NCBI GenBank assembly: GCA_032690845.1
Contig: CM064417.1
Location: 21,802,808 to 21,866,807, forward strand
Direction: 5' to 3'
Source: Eleusine coracana subsp. coracana
Taxonomy: Eukaryota; Streptophyta; Magnoliopsida; Poales; Poaceae
DNA: 64,000 bases
This document shows, one piece after another, positions 24,082 through 35,022 of this stretch. The translations under genes were made by a program, and so were the position numbers. Position 1 is the first letter of the stretch, and each line of letters begins with the position of its first letter. The notes beneath the pieces were generated by a model. The model made no database searches. It was not told the origin of the DNA and saw only the letters and a program-made list of their open reading frames with translations.

Positions 24082-24599
24082 TTAGTCTGGGTCCAGTTGT
24101 TTATTTGGTGGGTCATCATGCCCAAAGTCATGTAATTGTCTAAGTTTGAACTCATGCTTGTTTAATTTCATTGGCCCTTGGTGGCCTTAAACAATTTTAA
24201 TTCTAGTTGTTAAGCTACTTTGTGCGCCCGGCCCCTTGCCATTGCCATTTTGACTCACAAAGTTCGAGCCCCCGAGCATTTTGGAAGTTTAGCTTTACCG
24301 GTGATCGCCGTTGTCATGGCCGCTAGGGCCAGCACGACGTTGCACCGTCCGACCGATTCGGCTGTGAACTCCTTTGCTCGTGGCTTACTTTGCTTGCCAC
24401 AGTAACGGGGTTCAGGGTCGAGAGAAGAAAAAGAAGGAGCAGCGTGGGCTGTGCCTATCGTGTCCTTCCTAGCCCCCGTGTGATGCTCGACCCCTTGGGC
24501 GGGGTCAACGGTCACTTAAGAGTAGGAATCGTGCATGGAAATTAGATACCAAGGAAATCTAGGTATAGAATTTACATAGCTATGAGATGTTCCATGCAT
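24082..24599. other. Spacer between antisense ORF and integrase
   Basis: The 3' ends of two oppositely transcribed frames converge here. I see no terminator signal or domain. The small plus-strand frame at 24220-24405 has no recognisable feature. Confidence 0.4.
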
Positions 24600-25690
24600 T
24601 CTTGAATTCCTCGCCCTCCAAGGTCTTAAGCTTGTAGGTGTTAGGCCTGGTCACTCAAGAGACGACATATGGCCCCTCCAAGGGGGGGTGAAAGCTTGTG
24701 CCATCCCCGGTTGTCTTGAACCCTGCAAAAAATGAGGTCGCCAATGAGTAGGCCTCTATCTCTTATGTTTCGATCATGGTAGCGACGAAGGGCCTGCTGA
24801 TATTTGGCCAAGTGAAGAAGTGCGATGTCTCGCGCTTTGTCTATCTGGTCCATCGCATCCTCGAGTGTCGCTTCATTTCCCTATTGGTCGTACGCGCGTA
24901 CTCGCAGCGCACCGTAGTCTAGGTCCATGGGAAGAATCGCCTCAGACCCGTAGACCATGAAGAAAGTCGTGAAGCCAGTTGCTCGACTTTGGGTCGTGCG
25001 AAGGCTCCAGAGTATGGCATGGAGTTCAGCTGCCCATCGTTCACTGAACTGTTTCAAGCAGTTGAAGACGACGGTCAGGTCAAAGATTCGAGGCTTTAAC
25101 CCTTGGAGAATTATGCCGTTTGCTCGCACGACCTAGCCGTTCGTCTTGGGGTGGGCAACAGCGGCCTAGTCGACGCGAATATGGTAGTCATCGCAGAACT
25201 TCAGGAATTTCTGTCCCGTGAATTCCGTTCCGTTATCCATGATTATGGAATTTGAGAATCCAAATCGGTGGATGATATCGAGGAAGAACTCAATTGCTTC
25301 CTCAGAACAAATTTTGGTGAGTGGGCGTGCTTCGATCCACTTAGTGAACTTATCGACCACGACAAGCAAGTGGGTGTAGCCCCCAGGCACTTTTTTAAGC
25401 GGTCCAACAAGGTCCAATCCCCAAACCGTGAAGGGCCACATGAGGGGGATCGTTTGGAGGGCTTGAGCTGGCAAATGCGTTTGGCGGGCGTAGTACTGGC
25501 AACCTTTGCAGGTCTTGACTATGCGGGTTGCGTCACCCATGGCAGTCGGCCAAAACAAGCCTTGGCGAAACGCATTGCCCACGAGTGTTCGAGCGGAGGC
25601 GTAATGGCCGTAGACCCCCCCCCCCCCCCCCCCCCGTGGATGTCGATAAGATGTTTGATACCCTTGCTGACGGGGATGCAACACCGCATG
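24600..25690 (-). pseudogene. Tat integrase, broken
   Basis: On the minus strand, H-Y-A-S-A-R-T-L-V and C-K-G-C-Q-Y-Y-A-R form the HHCC zinc domain. The catalytic core follows with V-W-G-L-D-L-V-G-P (first Asp) and I-M-D-N-G-T-E-F (second Asp). After a frameshift near 25165, the region with A-H-P-K-T-N-G-Q and S-E-A-I-L-P-M-D-L covers the third acidic site and the end of the core. The C-terminal part (24641-24853) has the usual R-R-Y-H-D-R and G-D-L-I-F-C-R motifs. A run of 21 C at 25615-25635 codes for a glycine run just before the zinc domain. Stops at 25130 and 24860 also break the frame. Confidence 0.85.
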
Positions 25691-27364
25691 ACCTTGGTGA
25701 AGCTCCTTTTGTAAAGCTCTCTGTCGATTTAGATGAAGGATTTGGCACGCCGATAGAGTCGCTTGGCTTCGGTCCAGTCGACCGGAAGCATGCCTTGGGT
25801 TAGGTAGTCGATGTATGGGACCCTCCAGTCGCTCGGAAGATCGGCTCTTTGGATGGGGGGATCGATTCGCTCGACCTCAGGGTCGTCCGGCTGGAGTCCA
25901 GCTCACTCAATTCATCGGGACGATCGATTTCCATGATGTCAGCCTGACACGGGGTCGAGGGCATCCCTACCTTTCGGTCCGATTTGCTCGACCCCTGGTC
26001 GATCCCCATTGGATCGCACGGGCCTCCCTCGAACTGCGCGACTACTTATGGGTCGAACCGAGGGTTCGTGCTGGTCATTGACGACGACCCGGGGGGGGGG
26101 GGGATTAGACCTCAACCAGATGCCATCTTGGCCAGTACGTCGGCCGCTAGGGGATGTGCTTAAGCTCGAGCCCATCGAATTTGTATTTGAGCTTATGGAC
26201 CTCCTGGCAGTATAGCAACATGGTGTCGGTTCGGCAGCTAGACTCTTGCATGATTTGGTCGACCATGAGCTAGGAGTCACCCCGAATCTCCAGTCGTCAG
26301 ATTCCAAGCTCGATGGCAATCTTAAGCCCATTCACAAGGTCCTCGTATTCTACAACGTTATTTGATGAGGGTAAATATAGACGAACTGCATATTTTAAAT
26401 GTACCCCGAGCGGAGAGATGAACACAAGACCGACACCAGCGCCCGTCCGCATGAGGGACCCGTCGAAGTACATGACCCAGTACTCTTGGTCGATCGGAGC
26501 AGGTTGGAGCTACGGTTTGGTCCATTCAGCCATGTAGTTGATGAGGGCCATAGACTTGTTGGCCGCCCGGGGTTGGTACATGACATCATGCCCCATCAAC
26601 TCGGGTGCCCACTTGGTGACCTTGCCCGTCGAGTCCCTGTTATGTATGATTTCACGGAGTGGAAAGAAACTTATGATGTGTATCGGGTGGGAGTCAAAGT
26701 AGTACCGGAGCTTGCGCCTCGCAACCATCACTGCGTAGAGGATCTTGAGGATCTGTGGGTCTCTAGTCTTTGAGTTGGATAGGACTTCGGTGATGTAGTA
26801 AACGGCGTGCTGTACCTTGAGTGCATCCCCTTCCCTTTCTCGTCTGACCACTAGTGCCAAGCTCACGACATGCGTTGTTGCCGCTATATATAGCAGTAGC
26901 ACCTCTCCCGAGAGCGGCAGCATCAGTACCGGAGTGCTACTCAAGATGCGCTTGACGACTTCGAGGGCAGATTGCGCCTCGTGGGTCCATTCGAACCGAT
27001 CGGACTTTTTCAAGAGCCTATATAACGGGAGCACCCTCTCGCTAAGACGTGAGGTTAAGATGCTCAGCACCACCAGGCAGCCCTTTCAGGTTTTGGATCG
27101 GCCGCATCTGCTCGATCGTGGAAATTTTCTCAAGGTTAGCCTCGATGCCCCGGTGAGAAACAATGAACCCCAAGAGCATGCCCCTGGGAACTCTATAGAC
27201 GCACTTTTCAGGGTTGAGTTTGACGCCGTTTGCGCGTAACTTGGTGAAAATGCGTCCAAGGTCGGCCACTAGTGTGTCGACTTTCTTAGACTTAACCACA
27301 ATGTCGTCCACATAGGCCTCGACCATGCGACCAATTTGGTGATCAAAACACAGTTGCATGCAAT
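25691..27364 (-). pseudogene. Tat reverse transcriptase C-terminal part and RNase H, broken
   Basis: Just left of the nested insertion, on the minus strand, is the RT catalytic box A-Y-V-D-D-I-V-V-K-S-K. K-L-N-P-E-K-C-V-Y, the thumb, and the RT connection domain with F-E-W-T-H-E-A-Q-S-A-L follow (27073-26510). RNase H is recognisable as V-M-Y-F-D-G-S-L-M-R-T-G-A-G-V-G (about 26480), N-N-V-V-E-Y-E-D-L and G-D-S. A run of 13 G (26091-26103) and several stops between 26310 and 25700 disrupt the region leading to integrase. The N-terminal half of RT is at 31247-31710. Confidence 0.85.
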
Positions 27365-27369
27365 GCTGG

Positions 27370-28269
27370 TGATGAGTACATCACACTCATGGATACACAC
27401 AATACTCCTCCAACTAAGATGAAAGTTCATGTGCATCACCTATAATTACAGGTGAGATCGTTTCTAATATTTTTATTATGTGGTTTTGAGAATAGATTGC
27501 TACCTAATGAATTAGTTATTATTAAAAACCATGGAGATGATGATGAGATAGCTGGGGAGGTAATTGGAGACGTGATGGGCCAGCAACGACGTCCAAGCCA
27601 AGGTGGAGGCCCAATCAAAACCGACTTCGAGTCTGTTTTGGAGCCCAGTACCAGTCTGCACTAAAATGAACGCCCAGGAAGCATACGGACTCGGATTTGG
27701 ACGTTCTATATATGCCTGGAAAGATAACGAAAAGAAATTTCCAACCCAACTGGTGCCATGTCAGAATTGGTCCCGAGCCGTCTGCAATTGCCGAAACAAA
27801 TCGACTTCCAGAATCTGTCCTGGTGCTGCGACACCGTAATCGATCTTTGGGCCATGTATCGAGTTGAGCCCACTTAGGGCTGCGTCCAGGGGGTCTTGCA
27901 CGACCCTAGGGTCCTTATATACAGCCGCCGCCTCTTCATTAGGGTTTGGGTTTTGCTTAGATTATTCTGTTGATAACAATTTTATCGTTTGATCGGTTTG
28001 TGAGACCCCAACTTGTGAGATTCATCGTATACTTGCAAATTTAGTTGCATTCTTCTTTGTTCTTGCTTGTGTTCTTGATTTTTAGGCAAGGATAAGCCTT
28101 CTCGGCGAGGTCAATCGTTCTTGAACGGTTGATAACCAGAGGAGACGTTGTGCTGTGATTGTGGGGTTCAGAACGTGTCGTTCGGAAGCCGGATCGATTT
28201 GTGTATCGCCTCCGCCTTAATCAAGATTATCAGAACCTATCGGAAGATCGGAAATCCTTATCCACATCA
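27370..28269 (+). repeat. 5' LTR of the nested gypsy element (900 bp)
   Basis: The boundaries are TGATGAGTAC at 27370 and CCACATCA at 28269. TATA-like CTATATATG (27706) and TTATATACAG (27915) lie in the block of about 410 bases (27662-28072) that is missing from the 3' LTR. The outer segments match the 3' LTR at most positions. Confidence 0.85.
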
Positions 28270-29236
28270 AGTGGTATCAGAGCCTCAGGTACATCATTAG
28301 GTTCGCCCTTATCCTCATTATTTTGTTCAATCCTAGAGTCCAGAAAATTGCCCTACAAAAATATTTGTTTGTCGTGTTTCCGCTGTCCTACACCCCCTTG
28401 TGCCTTGCAATTTTCAGTTTAGTTTGCTTCTCTGAATTTTATTCCCTACAAGGTCATTGTGTGGTTGGTCTAGTGCTTGTTCATAGACAATCAAGAAAAA
28501 AAAATCAGAATGTGGCACACATTGAGAGAATAGCACTGCTGGAATTGTGTGCACTAAATATTTCTTTAACATCTAGCCTTCTACTTTCATGTGCAAAAGA
28601 AAATTAGAGTGCTCTGCTGCTGTCTCATTGTGATCAAAAGCCAACCAATTAGTGCTTGATCTTATTATAGAAGTTTGTTTTAGTTGTGCTATTACAAGAA
28701 TCCTTTTGCTGCACTTGTAGTAAGAAAAAAAATATTCTGGGGTTCCATTGGTTGTAAAACTTGTAATACCTTGCTACAGTTCTGATTCTCAAGAAAAGAA
28801 AAGAAAAAGGAAAAAGTGCACAAGAGAAAAAGCCGCACAAAAAAAAGGAAGTAGAAAAAAGAAAAGATACAAATTCAGAATTGCTTGCATTCTTTGTGTC
28901 CTTTGTTGAGTCATTTGCTTGCTTGCTTGAACTAGGTCCGAGACAAGTTTAGGCCGGTGACATAGACTAGCTTGGGACTATTATTCAGTTTTGCAACTTC
29001 TGAATTAAAATTTTGCTAATCCTTGCTACCTAATATTGCCTATCCAAGCTCCATATATTTCCTTCTGAATAGGCACAAATTTTTTTTGACTCTCGCAATC
29101 ATCAGTTCACACTCTCCAAGGTATCCTTTGCTTGTTGTAATTAAGAACTTTATAAGAGCTTGATAAGATGCTTCCCTTTGCTTGTTGAGAGTTTACACTG
29201 TGATCACATAGTAGTGATAGGAAAATATACTTCCGT
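28270..29236 (+). other. Primer-binding site and leader of the nested element
   Basis: TGGTATCAGAGC (28272-28283) is the standard tRNA-iMet primer-binding site, three bases after the LTR end. The remaining leader is AT-rich, with a purine-rich tract at 28790-28865, and has no credible ORF. Confidence 0.75.
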
Positions 29237-29824
29237 GTGTTTTCTTGTTTGCTACTAACAATGACAGGTTACGCCACTCATGGTGACGATTCAATGTCGT
29301 CTAATAAGAACAATATGAGTGATGTAGTACAAAGAGTGCTCAGTCCTCAAATGGAGAAGGTAGAGCAAAATCAATTGAACAATTTATTTCAGACTCACTT
29401 TGTTGTCAAGGATCGATGTTGTCATGTTATCATTGATGGAGAGAGTAGCCGCAACATCGCAAGTTTAGAATTAGTAGAGAAGCTTGGATTGACAACACAG
29501 CCACACCCATGTCCATACTACATCCAATGGGTAAATTCTTTTGGTATGATAAAGGTAGATAAAATTGCACGCATTGAATTTTTTATTGGTTCTTATAAGG
29601 ATAGTGCAGAATTTGATATAGTACCTATGCAAGCATGTCATTTGTTATTGAGTAAACCTTGGATTATTATAAATAATGCTTCGCACAATACCATTATAAA
29701 TAGCTACTCATTTAAATACAATGGTAGAAGAGTTACTCTTAAACCTATCACCACTGCTGAAATTTTAGAAGAAGATCAACAAAGGCTTGAAAGGAGAAAG
29801 AATGAACCGTTTAGAAAAGAATGA
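29237..29824 (+). CDS. Retropepsin-like protein of the nested non-autonomous element
   Basis: This is an uninterrupted frame of 195 residues. The N-terminus is polar. H-V-I-I-D-G-E-S-S-R-N at about residues 65-75 sits where gypsy proteases have the D-[SG]-G-[SA] active site, then S-L-E-L-V-E-K-L-G-L and H-P-C-P-Y-Y-I-Q-W. Downstream are V-P-M-Q-A-C-H-L-L-L-S-K-P-W (about residues 126-140), matching the family motif for the second half of the retropepsin fold. The expected gag does not precede it in this element, and the Gly at position +2 has become Glu, so activity is doubtful. A second ATG at 29264 is the more likely start because T-G-Y-A-T follows it. It ends with a Lys/Glu-rich tail. Confidence 0.65.
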   Translation: MFSCLLLTMTGYATHGDDSMSSNKNNMSDVVQRVLSPQMEKVEQNQLNNLFQTHFVVKDRCCHVIIDGESSRNIASLELVEKLGLTTQPHPCPYYIQWVNSFGMIKVDKIARIEFFIGSYKDSAEFDIVPMQACHLLLSKPWIIINNASHNTIINSYSFKYNGRRVTLKPITTAEILEEDQQRLERRKNEPFRKE

Positions 29825-29884
29825 ACTGTTTCAAATGTTGCAACACTTACATCAAAATCTGAATTAGATGATGAACATATTTCC

Positions 29885-30745
29885 TTGCCTCTTGTTGCAA
29901 CTAATACATTTCAGGTTCTACACAAAGAAGAGGATAGTGAGAAAGATGAAGAACATGTTGTTGCTTCAAGTAAGAGCTTTCTTGACGTGATGAATTGTTC
30001 CAACAATCTTGTTGTATTGGAACCTTGTCTTGATTTGCCTTTGCCACAAGTTGATTTATCTACTAATCCTTGTGATAAAGAGGAGTTGTGTGCCACTGCT
30101 TCACTTATACCTTTGCCACTACAAATGAATAAGCTTGATGTTTTTGCTTATGATTCACCTACTAGTGCTGAAATAAAACATTTGATTTTAATAACATGTG
30201 AAAAGGATGAGCAGAAATTATTGTCTTCTCTAAATATTTTGGGTTATATTGAATTTGATGTTCTTTGTGATCTAAATACCGTGGAGAAGCAAATCTTTTC
30301 TCAAACTGAATTGCCTTTACTAACAAGAAACAAAATTTATGCTATAGGAAACTTTGATCATAGAGGTGTATTTATGGTGCATAAAGTTTATATTTGCTCA
30401 AACATGAATACTCCTTGTGTTGTACAACCAAATAATGAACTAGAAAACTGCAATAACAATTACCATGTCATGTCATGTTTTTCTAGTGTTTTTAAGATCA
30501 CACATTTTCCATCTTGTCATAAGAGTAAGAATGACGTTCATATTGCTGAGCAATTTTTCAAAGAGGTCATTAATTTGCATGGCATGCCTTCTATTGTGGT
30601 TTCATATTATGATGATAACTTTCATAACACATATAAACACGAGGTGCATTCCAAGTTTGGGAATAGTTCCATATTTTATATTTCATATTTGAGACCACTT
30701 ATGGATCGAGTCGAGGACGACTCTAATTCAAAAGGGGGAGAATGA
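29885..30745 (+). CDS. Second ORF of the nested element with integrase-like C-terminus
   Basis: This is an open frame of 286 residues, 60 bases after the protease ORF. The first two thirds are acidic and leucine-rich without a recognisable domain. Residues about 210-260 read I-A-E-Q-F-F-K-E-V-I-N-L-H-G-M-P-S-I-V-V-S, the pattern that in gypsy integrase precedes the second catalytic Asp. The D-x-x-F motif is changed to Y-Y-D-D-N-F-H and most of the domain is missing. It ends S-Y-L-R-P-L-M-D and S-K-G-G-E, typical of gypsy polyprotein ends, right before the polypurine tract. It looks like an internally deleted gag-pol that stayed open. Its function, if any, is unknown. Confidence 0.6.
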   Translation: MPLVATNTFQVLHKEEDSEKDEEHVVASSKSFLDVMNCSNNLVVLEPCLDLPLPQVDLSTNPCDKEELCATASLIPLPLQMNKLDVFAYDSPTSAEIKHLILITCEKDEQKLLSSLNILGYIEFDVLCDLNTVEKQIFSQTELPLLTRNKIYAIGNFDHRGVFMVHKVYICSNMNTPCVVQPNNELENCNNNYHVMSCFSSVFKITHFPSCHKSKNDVHIAEQFFKEVINLHGMPSIVVSYYDDNFHNTYKHEVHSKFGNSSIFYISYLRPLMDRVEDDSNSKGGE

Positions 30746-31241
30746 TGAGTACATCACACTTATGGATACACACAACACTCCTCCAACTAAGATGAAAGTT
30801 CATGTGCATTACCTGAAATTACAGGTGAGATCATTTCAAATGTTTTTATTATGTTGTTTGGAGAATAGATTGCTACCTAATAAATTAATTGTTGTTAGAA
30901 ACCATGAAGATGATGATGAGATACCTGGGGAGGTGATTGGAGACGTGATGGGCCAGCAAGGACGTCCAAGCCAAGGTGGAGGCCCAATCAAAACCGACTT
31001 CGAGTCTGTTTTGGAGCCCAGGACCAGTCTGCAAGCTTGATGTTTCTTGATTTGCAGGCAAGGATAAGCCTTCTCGGTGAGGTCAATCATTCTTGAACGG
31101 TTGATAACCAGAGGAGACGTTGTGCTACGATTGCGGGGTTCAGAACGTGTCGTTTGGAAGCCGGATTGATTTGTGTATCGCCTCCGCCTTAATGAAGATT
31201 ATCAGAACCTATCGGAAGATCGGGAACCCTTGTCCACATCA
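30743..31241 (+). repeat. 3' LTR of the nested gypsy element (499 bp, internally deleted)
   Basis: It starts TGATGAGTAC directly after CAAAAGGGGGAGAA and ends CCACATCA at 31241. Relative to the 5' LTR it jumps from CAGTCTGCA to a short bridge and then GGCAAGGATAAG, losing about 410 bases including both TATA-like boxes. Confidence 0.85.
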
Positions 31242-31246
31242 GCTGG

Positions 31247-31710
31247 AAGGTCGCGCCTGCGTTCTTGAGCCTGAAAGGCATTGTTACGTAGCAGTAGGAG
31301 CCGAACATTGTGATGAAAGATGTCGCGAGCTGATTGAATTCTTTCATCGCAATTTGGTGGTACCCCGAATATGCATTTAGGAAGTAGAGGGTTTCACACC
31401 CCACCGTCGAGTCAACTATCTGGTCTATGCGTGGTAAAGGAATAGGATCCTTGGGACATGCCTTATTCAGGCTTGTATAGTCAACACACATTCTCCATTT
31501 CCCATTCTTCTTTCGTACAAGAAAAGGATTAGATAACCATTCAGGATGAAATACCTCCTTGATGAATCTGGTGGCCTGCAGCTTCGCGATCTCCTCTGCC
31601 ATTGCCCTACGCTTCTCCTCGTCGAAGTGGTGCAGACATTGCTTCACTGGTTGGGAGCCTAGCCTGATGTTCAAGGAGTGCTCGGCAACTTCCCTCGAAA
31701 TGCCCGACAA
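31247..31710 (-). pseudogene. Tat reverse transcriptase N-terminal part
   Basis: On the minus strand an open run covers the RT fingers and palm: W-R-M-C-V-D-Y-T-S-L-N-K-A-C-P, D-P-I-P-L-P-R-I-D, F-L-N-A-Y-S-G-Y-H-Q-I and P-F-R-L-K-N-A-G-A-T-F-Q. It ends exactly at the GCTGG duplication, and the next residues of RT (MQLCF, then the YVDD box) resume at 27364. The first catalytic Asp expected in F-L-D-A-Y-S-G is Asn in this copy. The preceding connection to protease (31711-31950) is frame-shifted. Confidence 0.85.
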
Positions 31711-32520
31711 GTCTAAGGGTTTCCATGCGAAGACATCGGTGTTCGCATGGAGGAAGTCGACGAGCTTGCTTTCCTATTTGGGAGTGGGTGAGGTCCCCAC
31801 CCTTACGGCCTTCTCCTTGTCTCCTTCAGGGTCGATCTATAACTCTTTGGTGTCCTCCGCTTGCTTGAATGAGGCATTCTTGTGGCTAGCCTCGGGAGTC
31901 CATTCTTCGAGGTGATCGTGAATGGCCCCGAGCTCCTCGACCGAGGCTATCGTTGTAGCGGCGACGTTGCCGTTCTCCATCTCACACTAGAAAGTGCACT
32001 AGAGCGATGCATCGAAGGTAATGACCCCTTTCGGCCCCGGCATCTTGAGCTTAAGGTAGGTGTAGTTCGGAACAACAATGAACTTGGTGCAGCATGAATG
32101 CCCGAGGATAGCGTGATACTCTCCTGGGAAGTCGATGACTTCGAAGACGAGGGACTCGGTCCAGAAGTTGGACGGAGTTCCAAACATGACGGGCAGGCTA
32201 ATCCGCCCAAGGGGAATAGCCTATCTCCCAGAAACAATCCTATGGAAAGGTGCGCCGGCCGACTAGAGACACGACCGATCAATTCTAAGCAGATCGGGTG
32301 TATCGGCGTATATGATGTTCATGCAGCAGCCTCCGTCCATCATCACCTTGGTGAGACAGACTTCAACAATGATGGGGTCGACCACGAGCGGGTATCGACC
32401 TGGTCGCGGCACGTGACGAGGGTGGTCCAACCAATCGAACCTGATTGACCGGTCTGACCACTTGAGGAAGGAAGGCATGGCGGGCTTGGCCGCGAAGACC
32501 TCGCGACGTTCAACTTCCTC
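31711..32520 (-). pseudogene. Tat retropepsin, broken
   Basis: On the minus strand, L-K-W-S-D-R-S-I-R-F and H-P-R-H-V-P-R-P-G-R-Y-P-L-V-V lead into V-M-M-D-G-G-C-C-M-N-I-I-Y-A-D-T. This is the Tat protease active-site region with D-G-G in place of D-S/T-G. After a frameshift near 32260 comes F-E-V-I-D-F-P-G-E-Y-H-A-I-L-G (32187-31999), the second protease motif, then K-L-K-M-P-G-P-K-G-V-I. The linker to RT (31711-31990) is interrupted. Confidence 0.75.
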
Positions 32521-34962
32521 GGGACTCAGGCCATGTGAAGATCATGTGCCATGCCTTGGTGTTGGGGAACACCTGTCCCCCTTGCTCATCGTCACTGCTC
32601 ATGGGGTCTCAGGCCCCCGGTTCTGACGCTTTCTCCAGTTCCCCCTTCTTTGCCTCGTCTCAGATGAATTTCTTCATCATAGAGCAGTCCTTGAGGAGAT
32701 GCTTGACAGGGAATCCGTGGTTTGGGTATGGGCCGTTCCACTTCTTTTCAAAGTTTTGGCGCCTCCCCTGTCACAAGCCTCGGTGGCTTGCGCTCGGTTA
32801 CGGCCACTACAGGGTCACGCCTAGACCGTGACTTGTTCTTCTTCTTTTTTGGACGATCGGAGGGGCCTTCGTCGGCTCCTTTCCCGTGCTTGCCTTTGCC
32901 CTTGGTCTCCGGGGTGCGCTAGAGAACTGTTCCCACGCACTCTTCACCGGAGGCGAAGGTAGTGGCGAAGTCTAGAACTCGCGGGCTGTGCACGGACCCT
33001 TGCGGCCGAGCTCGTGGATGAGCTGCTTGGAGGTCGTGCCGGAGATGAAAGCCCCGGCAATGTCGGCATCGCCCATTTCTTGTTGAAGCGCTGGATGTAG
33101 TCCCGGAGGGACTCGCCGACCATCTGCCGACAATTCTTGAGATCCCAGGAGTTGCCAGGTCAGACATAGATCCCCTGGAAGTTTTTGATGAAGATGTCCC
33201 TCAGGTCATTCCAGTCATAGATCTGACCCTCGGAAGGTGCTCGAGCCAAGCATGGGCCGAGTCGGCGAGGTACAACGGCAGGTTGCAGATGAGGGCCAGG
33301 TCATCGATTGCTCCTCCCGCTTGGCATGCGAGGCGGTAGTCCTCGAGCCAGAGTTCGGGGTCCGTCTCTCCCGCATACTTGGTGACGGTCGCGGGCGCTC
33401 GGAAATGCTACGGGAACTCGATCTGCGGATACACGATCTGAAGACCCGTGGCCCGGGCCGGCTTGGGCTCCGGTTCCTTTCCTCATTGGTGTCGTCATAC
33501 CGACCACCGCAGCGCAGCTGACAGGCCCTTTTCTTGTTAAGATGCTCCTTTTCGAGTCGGTGCGCTCTGAGGGTGTGGCGCGGCTCTCGGAGGGGCTGAC
33601 TCGGTCATGAACCGAGGCTTTCTTGGGCGCTTCCTCGGCTTTGGGTGGCTGTTGAAGTGAGGTTTGTCGCGACCCGGCGGCGCTACCCCCTCCAGCACGT
33701 CTGGACGTGGAGATCTGCTGGCTGGACTGGGTAGCACGCCGCAATGAACTTTCTGCCTAGAGCTCGGCGGCCTTGGTCAGAAGAGACGCAACTTCTCGCT
33801 GAGCCTGCTGGGCCTCCGGTGTCACGGGCTCGAGGACAGTCTTGAGCAGTGTGACGGATGCTGCTATGTTCTACCCCGTGCGGGCGAACTGCAGAGGTCC
33901 TTGATCATCATGGACGATGCACTGGTGGATGTCGCGGGCCATGGCGCGGGCGCGCCCACCCGCAGTAGTGCGAGCCAGCTCGTGGTCTATTTCAGCCTTT
34001 TCATTCTCCAGCTGGCGTCGGGTTTCTTCCAACTCCACCCGTCTCGCCCTCAGCTATTGCTGGGGGTCCTACAGCTAAGGTGCGAGTTGTGGCTCGCCGA
34101 CTGGAACGATGGGGATATGAATGACGGTCTCCCCTACCGTTGCACCCGTTGCCGAGGTCACAGGAGCGCGGGTCCCGGGGTTAGCCGTCGCCCCAGCGGC
34201 TGAGGTTCCCGCACCTCTGGCTGGAATGGGCGCAAGTCACACCATATGGCATTGGCGTGGGAGATTGTAACTCCCCGCATAGCTCCCGGAATCGGAACCC
34301 GAATCTTCCAGAGATCCTACATCGAGGTGGTCGAAGAGGGATTCGTCCGGGCGCTCGATTACGCCGACGAACCCGATGTCCACGAGAGCGAAAACTCTAT
34401 GGTAGATGGTGAGGTCCTGGAAACCCCTTGAGGCATTTTGCAGGCCGTGGGGGTAGCTCTCTGAAGAGGTTTCGGCGAGCCGATCCGGGAGAAGAGGCTC
34501 TTCCCCGAGGAGCAGCCCGTGGATGTTTGCTAGGGCGAACGCGAAGTGCCAGAAGTCATCCTGGTCGGGCGCGCGGCCTAGGTAATGCTCCAGATGGTAC
34601 CATAGCTGGTCGCTATAGTTAGTTAATGGCTTGGAATAGTCGATGTCCTGTGGTCTGGCCGGCTCGAGCCGAACTGCGCGCATTGCCTCGTCGGCGATGG
34701 CTGTGGTCACCATGATGGGGTCTAGGAGCGACTCGTCGATGAGTTCTAACGTTTCATCCTCCATGACGGCAAAGTTGAGGGTGTCGCCCAAGTCCTCCAG
34801 CCACCACGGGCGTGTTGCCGCAATGGCAGGTGCTGGGACAACGGACGGAGATGGCGCGGGGACACTGATGCATGGCAGCTTCTGGTCTCCCGTGGTGACG
34901 AACTCCTGGCTCCCAAAGAAGACGCTGGTGCCAGGAGCCCAGAAAGCGGAGGGAGTGGCCAT
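32521..34962 (-). pseudogene. Tat gag polyprotein region, broken
   Basis: ATG at 34962 opens an intact 241-residue N-terminal frame (to 34237). It has a Trp-Trp-Leu-Glu-Asp segment, Y-L-G-R-A-P-D-Q-D-D-F-W-H-F-A-F and an acidic Ser/Asp stretch. The capsid-like block lies around 33250-33060 (D-L-R-D-I-F-I-K-N-F-Q-G then E-S-L-R-D-Y-I-Q-R-F-N-K), the usual Retrotrans_gag core. Between these and downstream to 32520 there are many frame changes. Arg/Ser-rich stretches (33744-33301) may be the nucleocapsid linker. I did not find a clean zinc knuckle. Confidence 0.7.
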
Positions 34963-34997
34963 TCAAACTGGGAAGTGGTTGCGGAGTGAAATGCACG

Positions 34998-35022
34998 AAA
35001 CACCCCCTCCTAGCGCACCAAC
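34998..35022 (-). other. Primer-binding site of the Tat element
   Basis: Reading the minus strand from the LTR end ACACCGACA gives GTTGGTGCGCTAGGAGGGG, close to the TTGGCGCGCCAGGTAGGGG primer-binding site usual for Tat-lineage gypsy elements. It sits 36 bases or more upstream of the gag ATG at 34962. Confidence 0.75.

Larger units (their letters stand above)
27370..31241 (+). mobile_element. Small non-autonomous gypsy element nested in the Tat RT
   Basis: Total length is 3872 bases. Target duplications GCTGG flank it perfectly (27365-27369 and 31242-31246). The LTRs start TGATGAGTAC and end CCACATCA. The primer-binding site (28272) and the polypurine tract CAAAAGGGGGAGAA (ending 30742) are present. 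Between them are a protease-like ORF and a second ORF whose end resembles an integrase fragment. No RT or RNase H is present. The insertion orientation is opposite to the host element. The 5' LTR is 900 bases and the 3' LTR only 499 through one internal deletion. Confidence 0.85.

Noticed and set aside
24641..26773. Plus-strand frames over the Tat integrase and RNase H
   Set aside because: All conserved motifs read on the minus strand. The plus-strand frames are reverse-strand shadows.
29911..30096. Minus-strand 61-residue frame
   Set aside because: It is an antisense shadow of the 286-residue ORF of the nested element.
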